From Alphaproteobacteria bacterium (GTDB taxonomy: Bacteria; Bacteroidota; Bacteroidia; Bacteroidales; FEN-979): a DNA stretch of 64,000 nt. Within the stretch, counting starts at the first letter, position 1. Each line of letters begins with the position of its first letter. Made by a program: the position numbers and the translations under genes. Shown piece by piece: positions 27,494 to 36,207 of this stretch. Location of the stretch: positions 62,001 to 126,000 of the forward strand of contig SACF01000003.1 in NCBI GenBank assembly GCA_009928665.1, in the 5' to 3' direction. The notes below the pieces were generated by a model. It saw only the letters and a list, made by a program, of their open reading frames with translations. It searched no databases and was not told where the DNA came from.

Positions 27494-29797
27494 TCAGGGT
27501 TGGCAGATAACTTTCCCTGTGAACGTTTTGGCTTCTGTCTGGACGCGGATGTAATAAATTCCGGGCGCAAGTGTGTTGACCGGAAACGAGAGGCGATGGA
27601 TGCCCTTTCCGAAAGCGCCGTCAGCGATGGTCTTTACAATACTGCCTGATGTCGATACCAGGGTTAGTCGCGCTCTTCCGGGTTGATTAAGAGTAAACTG
27701 CAGGTTACAAATATCATTTACCGGATTCGGAAAAATCTGAAGTAAACCGGCGACTGTAGGTTCTTGATTTGGAATCCCCGTGGGATGGGTGAAAAGTTCT
27801 GTGATCACATGATGGATAAAATTCTTCGCGTCGGTAGTATCGACGTACCATAAAGGAAAGCTGAGCAGTACCCCTTTATGAATGCTTCCCATGTTGGAAA
27901 GCCCAACTGGACGGTTCTTCATCTTTCCCCGGATATCATCAGGGGGATAGCGGGTGTCGAACCGGTAAATCACCGTGCCTCCGGAGTCGGGAGCGAAAAC
28001 TTCCACGTTAAAGAGCTCACCGGGATAGGTCGGATCGAAGAACTTCAGTGAGTCAATATGAAGGGTGTCGTATCCCGCAACGACGCTGTTGGCGCGGAAC
28101 ATCATACTCTGGATTTTCCGGTCACAGCTGTCGATTCCGAAAATTTCGCGGAAGAGATGATTTTCCGGTACGATATAAGGATAGGAGGCCGTTGGTGATA
28201 CCCAGAACCGCACCGGATTAAATCCAGTGAAGAGAATGTTCCCTCCGTTACTTGCATGTTGCCCGGTTGCAAAGGCGGTGGTTGCGTTCATCGGTTCGTA
28301 TTCGAAATAATTGGTCATCCAGAAAATGTTGCGGTATCGTGAAACCTCTGAAAGACCAATGATCTGATCGGCATTGTTATCATACCAAACGAACGGGATG
28401 GTATCGAGAACAGCTTCATAATATGCCCGGATGCTGTCGTGCGTGGTTTTGGATCCCTTCAGATTGGCGATAACCAACAGGGTATCGGTGAAACCAAAAC
28501 GGGTTCCGGAAACTTCGTTGGAAAAATCGCTTTCCTGCAGCGATTGGGTCACTGTCGTAATTACATAAAAAAATGGACGGTACAGTGTGGTATTCACATC
28601 ATGAAACGTTGATCCGGCGACGGGTTCCTGATTGATTTTTTGGTATCCGTGTCCCGACGTATCGGAACGATAGATGTTTACGCCGCGAATCAGTGTGTTT
28701 TGGGTGGGTTTCCATTGAAGGACCACGTCGTCAGTCGTTGAGGTGGCGGTGAGATCCTGCGGGAAGGGTATTGACTGTTGTTCTGCGATTGTTGCCAGCG
28801 CTGCCCCCGTGACTTTTGCCAGGTAACCGGTATTGCAGTTCCCGAGCGTGTCGGAGATCTTGTGCCAGTGCGGGCTGAAATCAAACTCTTCGAAGTAAGC
28901 GACCGGAAAATTCTGCATCCAGTAGGAATAGGAATCCGAACCGCTCGCCTTCATGTTTTCCGGTATCATTACGGTCAGGTCGGTGTACCGTTCGGTGGCG
29001 GATGCTGCGCACATCCCGGCCCATTCAAACCCGAGATAATGGTAAACCGCTACTTCCGGGAGATTTTCAGGATTGTTTGCGATCATATCCATATTCAGCA
29101 TGTACCGGATATCAATTCCTGCTGCCTTCGCTCTTTCCGCGGCAACTTTGGAGCCTTTCAGACCCACCTCTTCTGCGCCGAAAAGAGTGAATTGCAGGGT
29201 AGTCTGGGGTTGATACCCCGCTTGTTTCATGATGCGGGCGATCTCAAGGGTTGCAGCCACTGCTGAGCCATTGTCGTCGACGCCGGGAGCAATGTGGTTT
29301 GAAAACTGCGAAGAGTAGGAATCATAATGCCCGCCAATCACGTAGACCTCATCCGGCGCCGAAGTTCCGGTGAGCGTACAAATCACATTGTATTGCCATG
29401 CACTGTCGGTAACCCCATACCAATTGTTGAGAACCAGGAAAAAAGAGTCAAGTTTTACATCGGTATATCCGTAGGATCTGAACCGGTTCAGCAACGATAC
29501 CGCGACATCCCTGTTATGCGCTTCCATGACGAAACGGGATCCCCAATCCTGGAGTTCCTGCAATCGCGCCCGGAGGGTGTCGGGATTGACCGCATTCACC
29601 ATGGCTGCGATCGCGGGATCAACACCCCTGTGTTTGTTTTTCAGCGCATACGGGGTCTCAGCGTAACGGATCATCCGGATTGAAGGGTCACGCGGATTTT
29701 CAGTCCGGGGCGCTGAAGTTTCCTGGGCAGTAAGGGAGATCGAAAGCATCGTCAGAAATAATGAAAGGCCGACGATCAGAAAACTAAGTTTATTCAT
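27494..29797 (-). CDS. Secreted M28-family metallopeptidase with T9SS sorting domain
   Basis: About 767 residues from ATG 29797, where a signal peptide begins (MNKLSFLIVGLSLF, cut after LTAQ). The zinc peptidase domain (about 100-330) has the M28 ligands: GGHYDS, GVDDNGSA, GAEEVGLKGS, NMDMIA and the late His in SPHWHKISD. A fibronectin type III domain follows (about 340-425), then an unassigned region, and a C-terminal T9SS sorting domain with IFPNPVND and GIYYIRVQT. It is likely an aminopeptidase displayed or released outside the cell to digest peptides. All zinc ligands are visible, so activity is expected. It is monocistronic by position. Confidence 0.92.
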   Translation of the reverse strand: MNKLSFLIVGLSLFLTMLSISLTAQETSAPRTENPRDPSIRMIRYAETPYALKNKHRGVDPAIAAMVNAVNPDTLRARLQELQDWGSRFVMEAHNRDVAVSLLNRFRSYGYTDVKLDSFFLVLNNWYGVTDSAWQYNVICTLTGTSAPDEVYVIGGHYDSYSSQFSNHIAPGVDDNGSAVAATLEIARIMKQAGYQPQTTLQFTLFGAEEVGLKGSKVAAERAKAAGIDIRYMLNMDMIANNPENLPEVAVYHYLGFEWAGMCAASATERYTDLTVMIPENMKASGSDSYSYWMQNFPVAYFEEFDFSPHWHKISDTLGNCNTGYLAKVTGAALATIAEQQSIPFPQDLTATSTTDDVVLQWKPTQNTLIRGVNIYRSDTSGHGYQKINQEPVAGSTFHDVNTTLYRPFFYVITTVTQSLQESDFSNEVSGTRFGFTDTLLVIANLKGSKTTHDSIRAYYEAVLDTIPFVWYDNNADQIIGLSEVSRYRNIFWMTNYFEYEPMNATTAFATGQHASNGGNILFTGFNPVRFWVSPTASYPYIVPENHLFREIFGIDSCDRKIQSMMFRANSVVAGYDTLHIDSLKFFDPTYPGELFNVEVFAPDSGGTVIYRFDTRYPPDDIRGKMKNRPVGLSNMGSIHKGVLLSFPLWYVDTTDAKNFIHHVITELFTHPTGIPNQEPTVAGLLQIFPNPVNDICNLQFTLNQPGRARLTLVSTSGSIVKTIADGAFGKGIHRLSFPVNTLAPGIYYIRVQTEAKTFTGKVICQP

Positions 29798-29858
29798 GAT
29801 AGGTGGATCTGATAATCCTGACACTTTATGATCCGTTCAGGATAGGGTGAATTTCCGT

Positions 29859-29866
29859 CAAAAGTA
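29859..29866 (-). promoter_or_regulatory. Putative -7 box TACTTTTG for the M28 peptidase gene
   Basis: On the minus strand TACTTTTG fits TAnnTTTG and leaves a leader of about 55 nt before ATG 29797. Confidence 0.45.
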
Positions 29867-29933
29867 ATCAATTAGGATCAAACGGAGCGCCGGGCGATCA
29901 GTAACTGTAAATATTTTGATCGGTAATTACTGC

Positions 29934-30848
29934 CTATTTTACCTTCCAGCCGTAATCGACATAACGCCAGTCGAAATGATCTTTTTTAACCGATATGAGC
30001 AGGAATCCCTCTTCGGTGCCCAGGTACGGTCCTTTCCACCAGGCGGCCGACACCGCTCCACCGGTTATGAAATGGATTCCGTCGATGAAAATATCCTCCA
30101 GCGAATGCTGATGACCCTGCAGAACCAGTTTCAGGTTATGCCCTTTGAAGAGCGCCAGAACTTCCCGCGCGTTGACAATCACGGTTCCGGAATCGTTTGC
30201 CTTGGTGCTTCTTTCGTACATCTGGGTGGTGGCCGTAATGAACGGGATATGGGTGCTGATCACAATAGGGGTAAGGCTGTCGGTGCGTTCCAGCTCTGCC
30301 TTGATCCACCTGATCTGTCCGGGATCAATCATTCCGATATAGGATCCTTTCTTTGTATCTTCAACCGAATTGAGGATGAAAAATTTCCATCCCTTGTGAT
30401 CGAAAGCATAAATGGACTTTCCCAATCGTTTTTCGAACATTTTCTCTCCGTATTCAGGATGTTCGGGCGAAGCGCCGCTTTTCGGGTAGATGCCATAGAT
30501 CTCATGATTTCCCATGGTGTTGTAAACGGGAACTTTAAATCGGGTAAGGACCGACCGGTAGAGGTTGTACAGCGAATCAGCCCGCGAATGGCGCTGGGCC
30601 AGGGCATCCATGATCAAATCGCCGCCGGTTATCACGAAATCGGGACGAAGCGCATTCACGGTGTCGATGGCCTGCATAAACCCCGCGCCGGCATTGCGGA
30701 TGTCGGTGAGGTGGATGTCGGTCATGAAGGCAAATGTGAAGGAATCATCCTGCCTGGGTGGCTGGGACTGGCCAACGGCATTCGGTTGGAACAAACCGGT
30801 CAATCCGGTCAAACATAGGATGGAAAGCGATTTAAACAAGGATTTCAT
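29934..30848 (-). CDS. Secreted calcineurin-like metallophosphoesterase
   Basis: About 304 residues from ATG 30848; the signal peptide MKSLFKSLSILCLTG supports this start rather than the upstream ATG 30899. The metallophosphoesterase motifs appear in order: MTDIHLTD, GGDLIMD, MGNHE, STHIP and LQGHQHS, giving the two-metal site. It resembles envelope phosphoesterases of the purple-acid-phosphatase/3',5'-cAMP phosphodiesterase superfamily. Substrate unknown. It ends 137 bp from the start of the M28 peptidase on the same strand, with a promoter-like box between, so the two are probably separate transcripts. Confidence 0.88.
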   Translation of the reverse strand: MKSLFKSLSILCLTGLTGLFQPNAVGQSQPPRQDDSFTFAFMTDIHLTDIRNAGAGFMQAIDTVNALRPDFVITGGDLIMDALAQRHSRADSLYNLYRSVLTRFKVPVYNTMGNHEIYGIYPKSGASPEHPEYGEKMFEKRLGKSIYAFDHKGWKFFILNSVEDTKKGSYIGMIDPGQIRWIKAELERTDSLTPIVISTHIPFITATTQMYERSTKANDSGTVIVNAREVLALFKGHNLKLVLQGHQHSLEDIFIDGIHFITGGAVSAAWWKGPYLGTEEGFLLISVKKDHFDWRYVDYGWKVK

Positions 30849-30953
30849 AACAGATTCAAATTTCGAATGGTTGATATAATTTTCATAATCAAGGATCAAT
30901 AATCGATCGGAACCAGGGTGCCACTCCTTTATCGCTGAATTGCAGGTGCCTTT

Positions 30954-31250
30954 TTACTCACTGTCTTTCGGCATCAGCCTGCTGAAACCGGTGTAAGGAG
31001 CGAGTTCCGTCACCTCGAAGGTGATCAGTCCGCGGTCGACCAGCGGAAGCTTTTGCAGGATCTTCAATGCTTCTTCTTCCGATACACTTTCGAGGATAAG
31101 GACGGCATCCCCTCCGGAGGTGAAATAGAATTCCCTTACCGAACCTTCCAGATAGAGCTGGTGCAAGGTCTGAGCCTCTTTCCGGAGCAATTCTTCATGC
31201 AATTCCCATTCAACGGGCTGCGGTTCCTCTGAAATAGCTAAGATTTTCAT
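30954..31250 (-). CDS. Small muconolactone-isomerase/YCII-like protein
   Basis: A 98-residue protein beginning MKILAISEEPQ at ATG 31250; the frame extends to 31319, but the extra residues look like translated spacer. The pattern of two beta-alpha-beta units, with ESVSEEEALKILQKLPLV and the ending ELAPYTGFSRL, resembles small dimeric alpha/beta-barrel proteins related to muconolactone isomerase and YCII. Such proteins may bind or isomerise small molecules, but many have no known activity. It follows the PhzF gene by 52 bp on the same strand and may be cotranscribed with it. Confidence 0.65.
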   Translation of the reverse strand: MKILAISEEPQPVEWELHEELLRKEAQTLHQLYLEGSVREFYFTSGGDAVLILESVSEEEALKILQKLPLVDRGLITFEVTELAPYTGFSRLMPKDSE

Positions 31251-31302
31251 AAAAGTTAAATATTTTAAGATCAGCAGTGCAGGTTTGAGATTTACTGGCG
31301 GA

Positions 31303-32091
31303 TCAGATAAAGATTTCACCAGATAAGAAAAGTCGTGCCTCGCCGCCGATGATGATCCGGTCGCCGCGGTTGTGGCAGATCAGATTGCCACCTCTGGCAG
31401 AGACCTGCCGGGCTGTTAATTCCATTTTTCCAAGACGTTCCGACCAATACGGTGTAAGCGTGGTATGGGCCGAGCCAGTCACCGGATCTTCATTGATCCC
31501 CGACTGTGGCCCGAAAAAGCGGGATACAAAATCAACTTCATCACCCGGAGCGGTAACGATCAGTCCGCGGGCATCCAGTTTGCCGATGGCATCGAAATCG
31601 GGCCGGATATTCCGGACCTCGGATTCGGACCCGACTACTGCCATGAAATCAGATTTTCCGCGGTACATCACAACCGGAATGATCCCGATACTTCCTGAGA
31701 CTCCGTCGGGAACCGGAATCTTCACCGGCACATCGGCCGGGAAATCGAGAAACAGGGTACTTCCGGATCGCCTCACCCGGAGTTCGCCGCTGTAAAGCGA
31801 TCGGAAAACGATCTCATCCCTGCTGAATCCACACTGGTCAAACAATACGAAAGCCGAGGCGAGCGTGGCATGCCCGCATAATTCCACCTCGACAGTCGGA
31901 GTAAACCACCTGATCTCATAACAGCCGTCGACCGGTGTGACAAAAGCAGTTTCGGCAAGGTTATTCTCAGCGGCTATTGCCTGCATTTGCGATGGTTCCA
32001 GGCGGTTCTCAAGCAGGCAGACTGCAGCCGGGTTTCCCCCGAAAAGATGGTCGGTGAATGCATCGACCTGATAAATTTTTATTGACTTCAT
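31303..32091 (-). CDS. PhzF-family isomerase/epimerase
   Basis: A 262-residue member of the PhzF family, which has a diaminopimelate-epimerase-like fold. The N terminus KIYQVDAFTDHLFGGNPAAV, the catalytic Glu47 in NNLAETAFV, LCGHATLA and DPVTGSAHTTL are all present. PhzF itself isomerises a phenazine precursor, but most homologues sit outside phenazine clusters, as here, and have unknown substrates. No other phenazine gene is nearby. Length is normal and the start ATG 32091 begins directly with the conserved segment. Confidence 0.92.
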   Translation of the reverse strand: MKSIKIYQVDAFTDHLFGGNPAAVCLLENRLEPSQMQAIAAENNLAETAFVTPVDGCYEIRWFTPTVEVELCGHATLASAFVLFDQCGFSRDEIVFRSLYSGELRVRRSGSTLFLDFPADVPVKIPVPDGVSGSIGIIPVVMYRGKSDFMAVVGSESEVRNIRPDFDAIGKLDARGLIVTAPGDEVDFVSRFFGPQSGINEDPVTGSAHTTLTPYWSERLGKMELTARQVSARGGNLICHNRGDRIIIGGEARLFLSGEIFI

Positions 32092-32268
32092 GGGAATATC
32101 GGTTGTTATTTGTCCTAAGGTTGGTTGGTTGAAACCGTGCTGCTACTCCTTCCGTCAATCGACACGAACAACTTACCGGTCTTATTGTTTCAATTCCGAC
32201 CTCAATCTTTCCGCTGATAATAATTACTGCAGATCGCTTTTCTCATTATTACTTTATCATTATGGTTA
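32092..32268. other. Intergenic region without a recognised gene
   Basis: 177 bp between the PhzF gene and the cupin gene. I see no RNA gene, terminator or repeat in it. Confidence 0.4.
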
Positions 32269-32601
32269 TCAGTCTATTATGAAAAGAGTGACTCCATTGG
32301 TAGTGGATGACCGGTGCGGGTTGACCGGATCGTTGCCCATCAGGTACGACATCCCGGCGATCATGCGGTTCTTCGTGCCATCGCGCAGTTCACTAACCAT
32401 CTCACCTTCGAGAATGTGGATTACATGTCCCCGGGCACACCAGTGATCGGCAAGGTATCCCGGTGAATATACCACCATCCGTACCCGGATGTTACCCGTT
32501 TCGAAAGTTTTCCAGGTTGCAAAACCTGTCTCCCCCGGATGTATGGTTTCAGGAATTTTCGACCAATCAATGACGCTGAAAGGTATGTTCAATAAATCCA
32601 T
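32269..32601 (-). CDS. Small cupin (DHCW-motif type)
   Basis: A 110-residue single-domain cupin. The segment ADHWCARGHVIHILEGE holds candidate metal ligands (His, His, Glu) and matches the type of small cupin known in databases as DHCW-motif cupin-fold protein. The late GNDPVNPHRSS gives the second cupin motif with its His. No catalytic partner is evident. It is preceded by a 60-bp AT-rich gap and read in the same direction as its neighbours. Function unknown; metal binding is inferred from the motif. Confidence 0.75.
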   Translation of the reverse strand: MDLLNIPFSVIDWSKIPETIHPGETGFATWKTFETGNIRVRMVVYSPGYLADHWCARGHVIHILEGEMVSELRDGTKNRMIAGMSYLMGNDPVNPHRSSTTNGVTLFIID

Positions 32602-32661
32602 ATAATTTTTTTGCTAAATGAAGATAAGTTTTCATTTGACAAACTAAATTCAAAAAAACTC

Positions 32662-33120
32662 TTATAGCTTCTGGTAAATCTTGCTCACGATTTTCCAGTC
32701 ATTACCGAATTTATACAGACACTGGTAATCGATATACGTGAGCGTCCGGCCTACATAAAACTCGAATTTGGCTACTGCCGCATTTCCGGAAACATCGATG
32801 TTCAGAAATTTCACGGAGATCAGCTCTTCGGTATTCCGGGGCAACCTGCCCGATTGGAGATCAGCCTTGATTTTTTCTTTCCAGGCAGCGATCGAATACT
32901 TTTTGAGCCCACCATCCTTGCCCGGAATCAGCATTTCAAACCCGGGGTGAAATCCCAGGTTGATCTTCACGGTGTCGCCCTCATTCTGGAGCCCTTCGAC
33001 ATAAGCCATCTGTATTATCTTTCTGATGGCCAGAATATCGGCTTCAACTTCCGGACCGCTCTGTGCCACACCTGCAAACCCAAGCAGGCAAAGCATTGAA
33101 AACATGAAAAATCGTTTCAT
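32662..33120 (-). CDS. Secreted NTF2-like (lumazine-binding type) protein
   Basis: About 152 residues from ATG 33120, where a signal peptide starts (MKRFFMFSMLCLLGFAGVAQ). The mature part (VEADILAIRKIIQMAYVEGL, then FHPGFEML and KFGNDWKIVSKIY) looks like the NTF2/SnoaL fold of putative lumazine-binding proteins. Such exported NTF2-like proteins are frequent in Bacteroidota and have no established role. A cone-shaped ligand pocket is expected from the fold, but no catalytic residues can be named. Confidence 0.72.
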   Translation of the reverse strand: MKRFFMFSMLCLLGFAGVAQSGPEVEADILAIRKIIQMAYVEGLQNEGDTVKINLGFHPGFEMLIPGKDGGLKKYSIAAWKEKIKADLQSGRLPRNTEELISVKFLNIDVSGNAAVAKFEFYVGRTLTYIDYQCLYKFGNDWKIVSKIYQKL

Positions 33121-33172
33121 TACTCTAAGTTTAAAATTCAAATCAAATTCAAAATTAAAAGATATAAAATTA

Positions 33173-35266
33173 TTATTTGTCGTTCTTTTTCAAGGTCAGA
33201 GTACCCCTGATGATCATTGATTTTCCGGTTGGATTAGTGAGGGTTGAGCCGGGATCAATAACCAGATCATGGCAGGTGGCCGGGCTGGAGGAGGTAATTT
33301 CGGGAGTATTGACCGTTGGAGGTATCAGTACATCGCTGAGTGAGGTGGGAATCTGTGCCGGATCCCAGTTCTGCGGATTATTCCAGTCTTTGTCGACGGC
33401 GCCGGTCCAGGTCAGCGTAATAAAACTGACCGGTTCACTGGTCCAGATTTCGAGTGCGGGGTCACCGAAGAGATTGCAGCAGAAATGGCACCAGCGTTGT
33501 GCACCGGGTTCAAATTCCCCGGGAAGTCCGACCCACGGCGCAGTTTCGATTTTTGAAATCAGGTGAGCAGTTCCCAGATGGTGTTCCGGGGCCGCGCTGT
33601 CGTACAGTGCGCTGACGAACTCACGCTGGAGGTGCTCCGAAGGTCCGTCGTTCGTGCCCTGGTTAAACCACCCGTACCTTGAATTGAAGATGCCTCCCAC
33701 GAGAAAATTTTCAATCGACACCGATTTGGCGCCAATGCAACCCCCTGCAACGTCGAAGGACCCGCAGTAGCAACCCTGGGTATACAGGAGGGTAAAGTTG
33801 TGGTCGATCCCGTTGACCAGTGCGAAATTGCTGTTGGTTATATCGCCCATTCCCATCCGGAGCATGTAAGTTGTGCTGGCGTGACCGAGATGGTGCATGA
33901 ACGAACTTCCCCTGTTGATCGAGGCGAGTAACATGGCTTTTGACCAGTTCCAGACGTTGTTGGGCGGCGTGATGAGGGTATCGTACAGTTTTGAGATCAC
34001 GTTGACCGAGGTAGGGATTCCCCGGGTGAAATACCCGTTATCGTTATGGTTACCGATCAGCAGGTCCATGAAAGGTCCGCCCAGTGTAAAAGGGTCGTTG
34101 TACAGGTGCTCTCCCACCATGAGCGGCCGGTTCAGTTCGCCAAGCACCGGGTTGGTCTGATAGGAAACGATCTTCCGGATCAGGTTTCTGAGGGCTGTGA
34201 CATCGCCCACCGGGAAACGGCCAACGGAGAGATCGGGTAAAAGGTCGGCATTGTCGTTCAGTTCGCCGTAAATGTGGTTGCCATTGGCGTCGAAGTTCCC
34301 GTCGAGCGCCGAATAGTAAAGGTCGGAAGGGATGCTGTAATCCTCGTAGACCGAATTCCCCGAAATCACCTTGCAATAAAGTCCCCGCGACTTGACCAAG
34401 GCATGGTCGCCCGCCAGCAACACGTATTCAATACTGTGGTTTTGATATTGCGCGATGATGAAATTGCGGATCTTTTCCTGGATATCATAACCCGGTGTTG
34501 TCGCCACAATGCTGTCGATGGTGACAATCTGTGTTGACAACCCCCTTTTCGCATTCAGATCCACGAGTGGCTGGAATTCATTTCCGAAGATGGCCGGAGC
34601 AATGACCAGGTAATGATATGTTTCCGGTGAAACATCGGGGTCGGGATAAGCGGTCATCGACTCCCGGTTCTGGATCATGGACCATACCCGCTGTTTCATT
34701 TGTGGCGAAATTACTCCGGGAGCCACTGGTTTATCGCCTGGTTCCATCGGCCCAGTCTCAATGCGTACCGTAACCCTGCCAAACAGCGTCAGTTGTCCGG
34801 TCGATGGCAGGTAACTCAGGGGGGTAAAGGTGCAGAGAGCAACTGAAAAACCGTTGATATACGCGGTTGAAAGCATACCGTGGGCGGCAGCCGGATAGAG
34901 AATATTTTGCCGGTAAAGCGCATTATTCATCAGGAATCCCGAGTCAGGAAGCGAAGAAAGCGGTATAACCCGCTGTCGGGGCATCAGCAGCCATCGGCCC
35001 GGAATGGGTTGCCCCCCTTCGCGGATCACTTCAATCGATTTGGCTTTCTGACCCGGTGGCAATACCAGAACAACCTTCAGCCAGGGTACCAGTGGCTCTC
35101 CTGGTAGCGCGGAAAGCACGGCGCCTTTTACGGAGACGGTCTGGAAGAGTCCGGTCGAATTGCTGCTCCACCCTCCGATTTCGTATTTTTTTTCAATAGT
35201 TTCGGGCATTCCGCTGAGCCCATGCAGGATAATCAGGCAAAGGAGGTGATATTTCAGAGAAGCCAT
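33173..35266 (-). CDS. Gingipain-family (C25) cysteine peptidase without sorting tail
   Basis: A 697-residue secreted protein with a signal peptide, an N-terminal beta-rich propeptide-like region (about 25-200) and a peptidase C25 domain (about 205-610). The catalytic His462 lies in HHLGHAS and the nucleophile Cys499 in TQGCYCGSFD, matching the His-Cys dyad spacing of gingipains. After the domain comes an Ig-like or beta-helix-type linker (WTGAVDKDWNNPQNW, then ATCHDLVIDPGSTL) of the kind that usually precedes a T9SS sorting domain, but the protein ends there with GTLTLKKNDK. The sorting domain thus seems missing, by truncation or by design. AT-rich sequence follows the stop codon. Confidence 0.88.
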   Translation of the reverse strand: MASLKYHLLCLIILHGLSGMPETIEKKYEIGGWSSNSTGLFQTVSVKGAVLSALPGEPLVPWLKVVLVLPPGQKAKSIEVIREGGQPIPGRWLLMPRQRVIPLSSLPDSGFLMNNALYRQNILYPAAAHGMLSTAYINGFSVALCTFTPLSYLPSTGQLTLFGRVTVRIETGPMEPGDKPVAPGVISPQMKQRVWSMIQNRESMTAYPDPDVSPETYHYLVIAPAIFGNEFQPLVDLNAKRGLSTQIVTIDSIVATTPGYDIQEKIRNFIIAQYQNHSIEYVLLAGDHALVKSRGLYCKVISGNSVYEDYSIPSDLYYSALDGNFDANGNHIYGELNDNADLLPDLSVGRFPVGDVTALRNLIRKIVSYQTNPVLGELNRPLMVGEHLYNDPFTLGGPFMDLLIGNHNDNGYFTRGIPTSVNVISKLYDTLITPPNNVWNWSKAMLLASINRGSSFMHHLGHASTTYMLRMGMGDITNSNFALVNGIDHNFTLLYTQGCYCGSFDVAGGCIGAKSVSIENFLVGGIFNSRYGWFNQGTNDGPSEHLQREFVSALYDSAAPEHHLGTAHLISKIETAPWVGLPGEFEPGAQRWCHFCCNLFGDPALEIWTSEPVSFITLTWTGAVDKDWNNPQNWDPAQIPTSLSDVLIPPTVNTPEITSSSPATCHDLVIDPGSTLTNPTGKSMIIRGTLTLKKNDK

Positions 35267-35300
35267 GGGGCGTGGAATTATGAAATATGTTCCGCTCCGT

Positions 35301-35308
35301 CAAAGATA
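35301..35308 (-). promoter_or_regulatory. Putative -7 box TATCTTTG for the C25 peptidase gene
   Basis: On the minus strand TATCTTTG matches TAnnTTTG with a leader of about 28 nt before ATG 35266. Confidence 0.5.
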
Positions 35309-35335
35309 CTTTTTTTTCGAACCCGGAATTCATTT

Positions 35336-35403
35336 GCCAATCGCAAAATATTTTCAATCATAAATCACATTCAATTGTAAATCATGTTCAATCGTAAATA
35401 TTA
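35336..35403. repeat. 17-nt tandem repeat, three good copies and one degenerate
   Basis: Units at 35353, 35370 and 35387 follow TTCAATYRTAAATCAYR with exact 17-nt spacing; a decayed copy precedes at 35336. It contains CAATCGTAAAT (35389-35399), the word also seen at 42068 and, inverted, at 27313. It lies between the divergent protease and sigma genes. Confidence 0.8.
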
Positions 35404-35479
35404 TTAATCTTTCTCTGACGATGCAATGTTGAAAGTTAACTACATCATGGAAGATGGTACATGGCGGAGCAGAATTTCG

Positions 35480-35487
35480 TATGTTTG
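35480..35487 (+). promoter_or_regulatory. Putative -7 box TATGTTTG for the ECF sigma gene
   Basis: TATGTTTG fits TAnnTTTG. It lies inside the 5' extension of the open frame, so if used it excludes starts before 35493 and favours ATG 35513. Confidence 0.4.
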
Positions 35488-35512
35488 CATGGGATCAAAT
35501 CAATTCTCCGGT

Positions 35513-36085
35513 ATGGCGACCGAAGCCCCCGATTCATCCAGGATTATGCAGAAAAGTGAATTTGAGTCGCTTTTCAGGAACAATTACAGCATCTTGTGCG
35601 CCTATGCCAACCATTTTCTGAAAGATGTTCCCGCTGCTGAGGAGGCAGTGCAGGAGGTTATGTACCATCTTTGGGTGAACCGCCATACCAACCGGATCTC
35701 CGGTTCGGTCCAGGCTTATCTGTTCCGGGCTGTCCGGAACAACTGCCTCAATGTAATGAAGCATCGGGTCGTTGTAGAAGCCTACCGGAAGTCGAAGGAG
35801 CAGGAGGTTGCCGAAATGGAGCATTCTGACGGGGATTCCTTAGTAGTTGGTGAATTGCAGACGAAGATCAGGCAGGCAATCGACCGGTTGCCGGTGGAGC
35901 GGCGAAAGGTGTTCATCCTGAGTCGCTATGACGGGTTGACCTACGCTGAAATTGCCGGTAAACTTGACATCTCGGTGAAAACTGTAGAAAACCAGATGGG
36001 AAAGGCGTTGAGATTTTTAAGGGAGGAGCTGTCGGAGTACCTGCCCTGGCTGATTCTGTTCTTTTTCGATATTTTCAGAGAATAG
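35513..36085 (+). CDS. ECF-type RNA polymerase sigma factor (FecI-like)
   Basis: 190 residues from ATG 35513, the usual size for Bacteroidota ECF sigmas; the frame is open to 35426 but a promoter-like box lies in that extension. Region 2 spans about 15-85 (FESLFRNNYSILCAYA, then AEEAVQEVMYHLWVN) and region 4 about 120-175 with RKVFILSRYDGLTYAEIAGKL and the helix-turn-helix ISVKTVENQMGKALRFLR. The hydrophobic ending WLILFFFDIF is typical of the Bacteroidota family-1 group. With the FecR anti-sigma gene 122 bp downstream it forms a cell-surface signalling pair that would direct transcription of the downstream outer-membrane genes. Confidence 0.92.
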   Translation: MATEAPDSSRIMQKSEFESLFRNNYSILCAYANHFLKDVPAAEEAVQEVMYHLWVNRHTNRISGSVQAYLFRAVRNNCLNVMKHRVVVEAYRKSKEQEVAEMEHSDGDSLVVGELQTKIRQAIDRLPVERRKVFILSRYDGLTYAEIAGKLDISVKTVENQMGKALRFLREELSEYLPWLILFFFDIFRE

Positions 36086-36207
36086 TTGCGGGTAAAGCGC
36101 CGAAAGCAATTATTTTCATCTGTTGTTTTTGAATTGCAGACCCGTTTTAGAAAAATTGAATGACCGGTAGGGGTAAAGGAGGCCCCGGTTGTTATTACAG
36201 AGAATAC

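Noticed and set aside
29916..30818. A 300-codon plus-strand open frame opposite the metallophosphoesterase
   Set aside because: The minus strand has all phosphoesterase motifs in order and a signal peptide; the plus frame has none.
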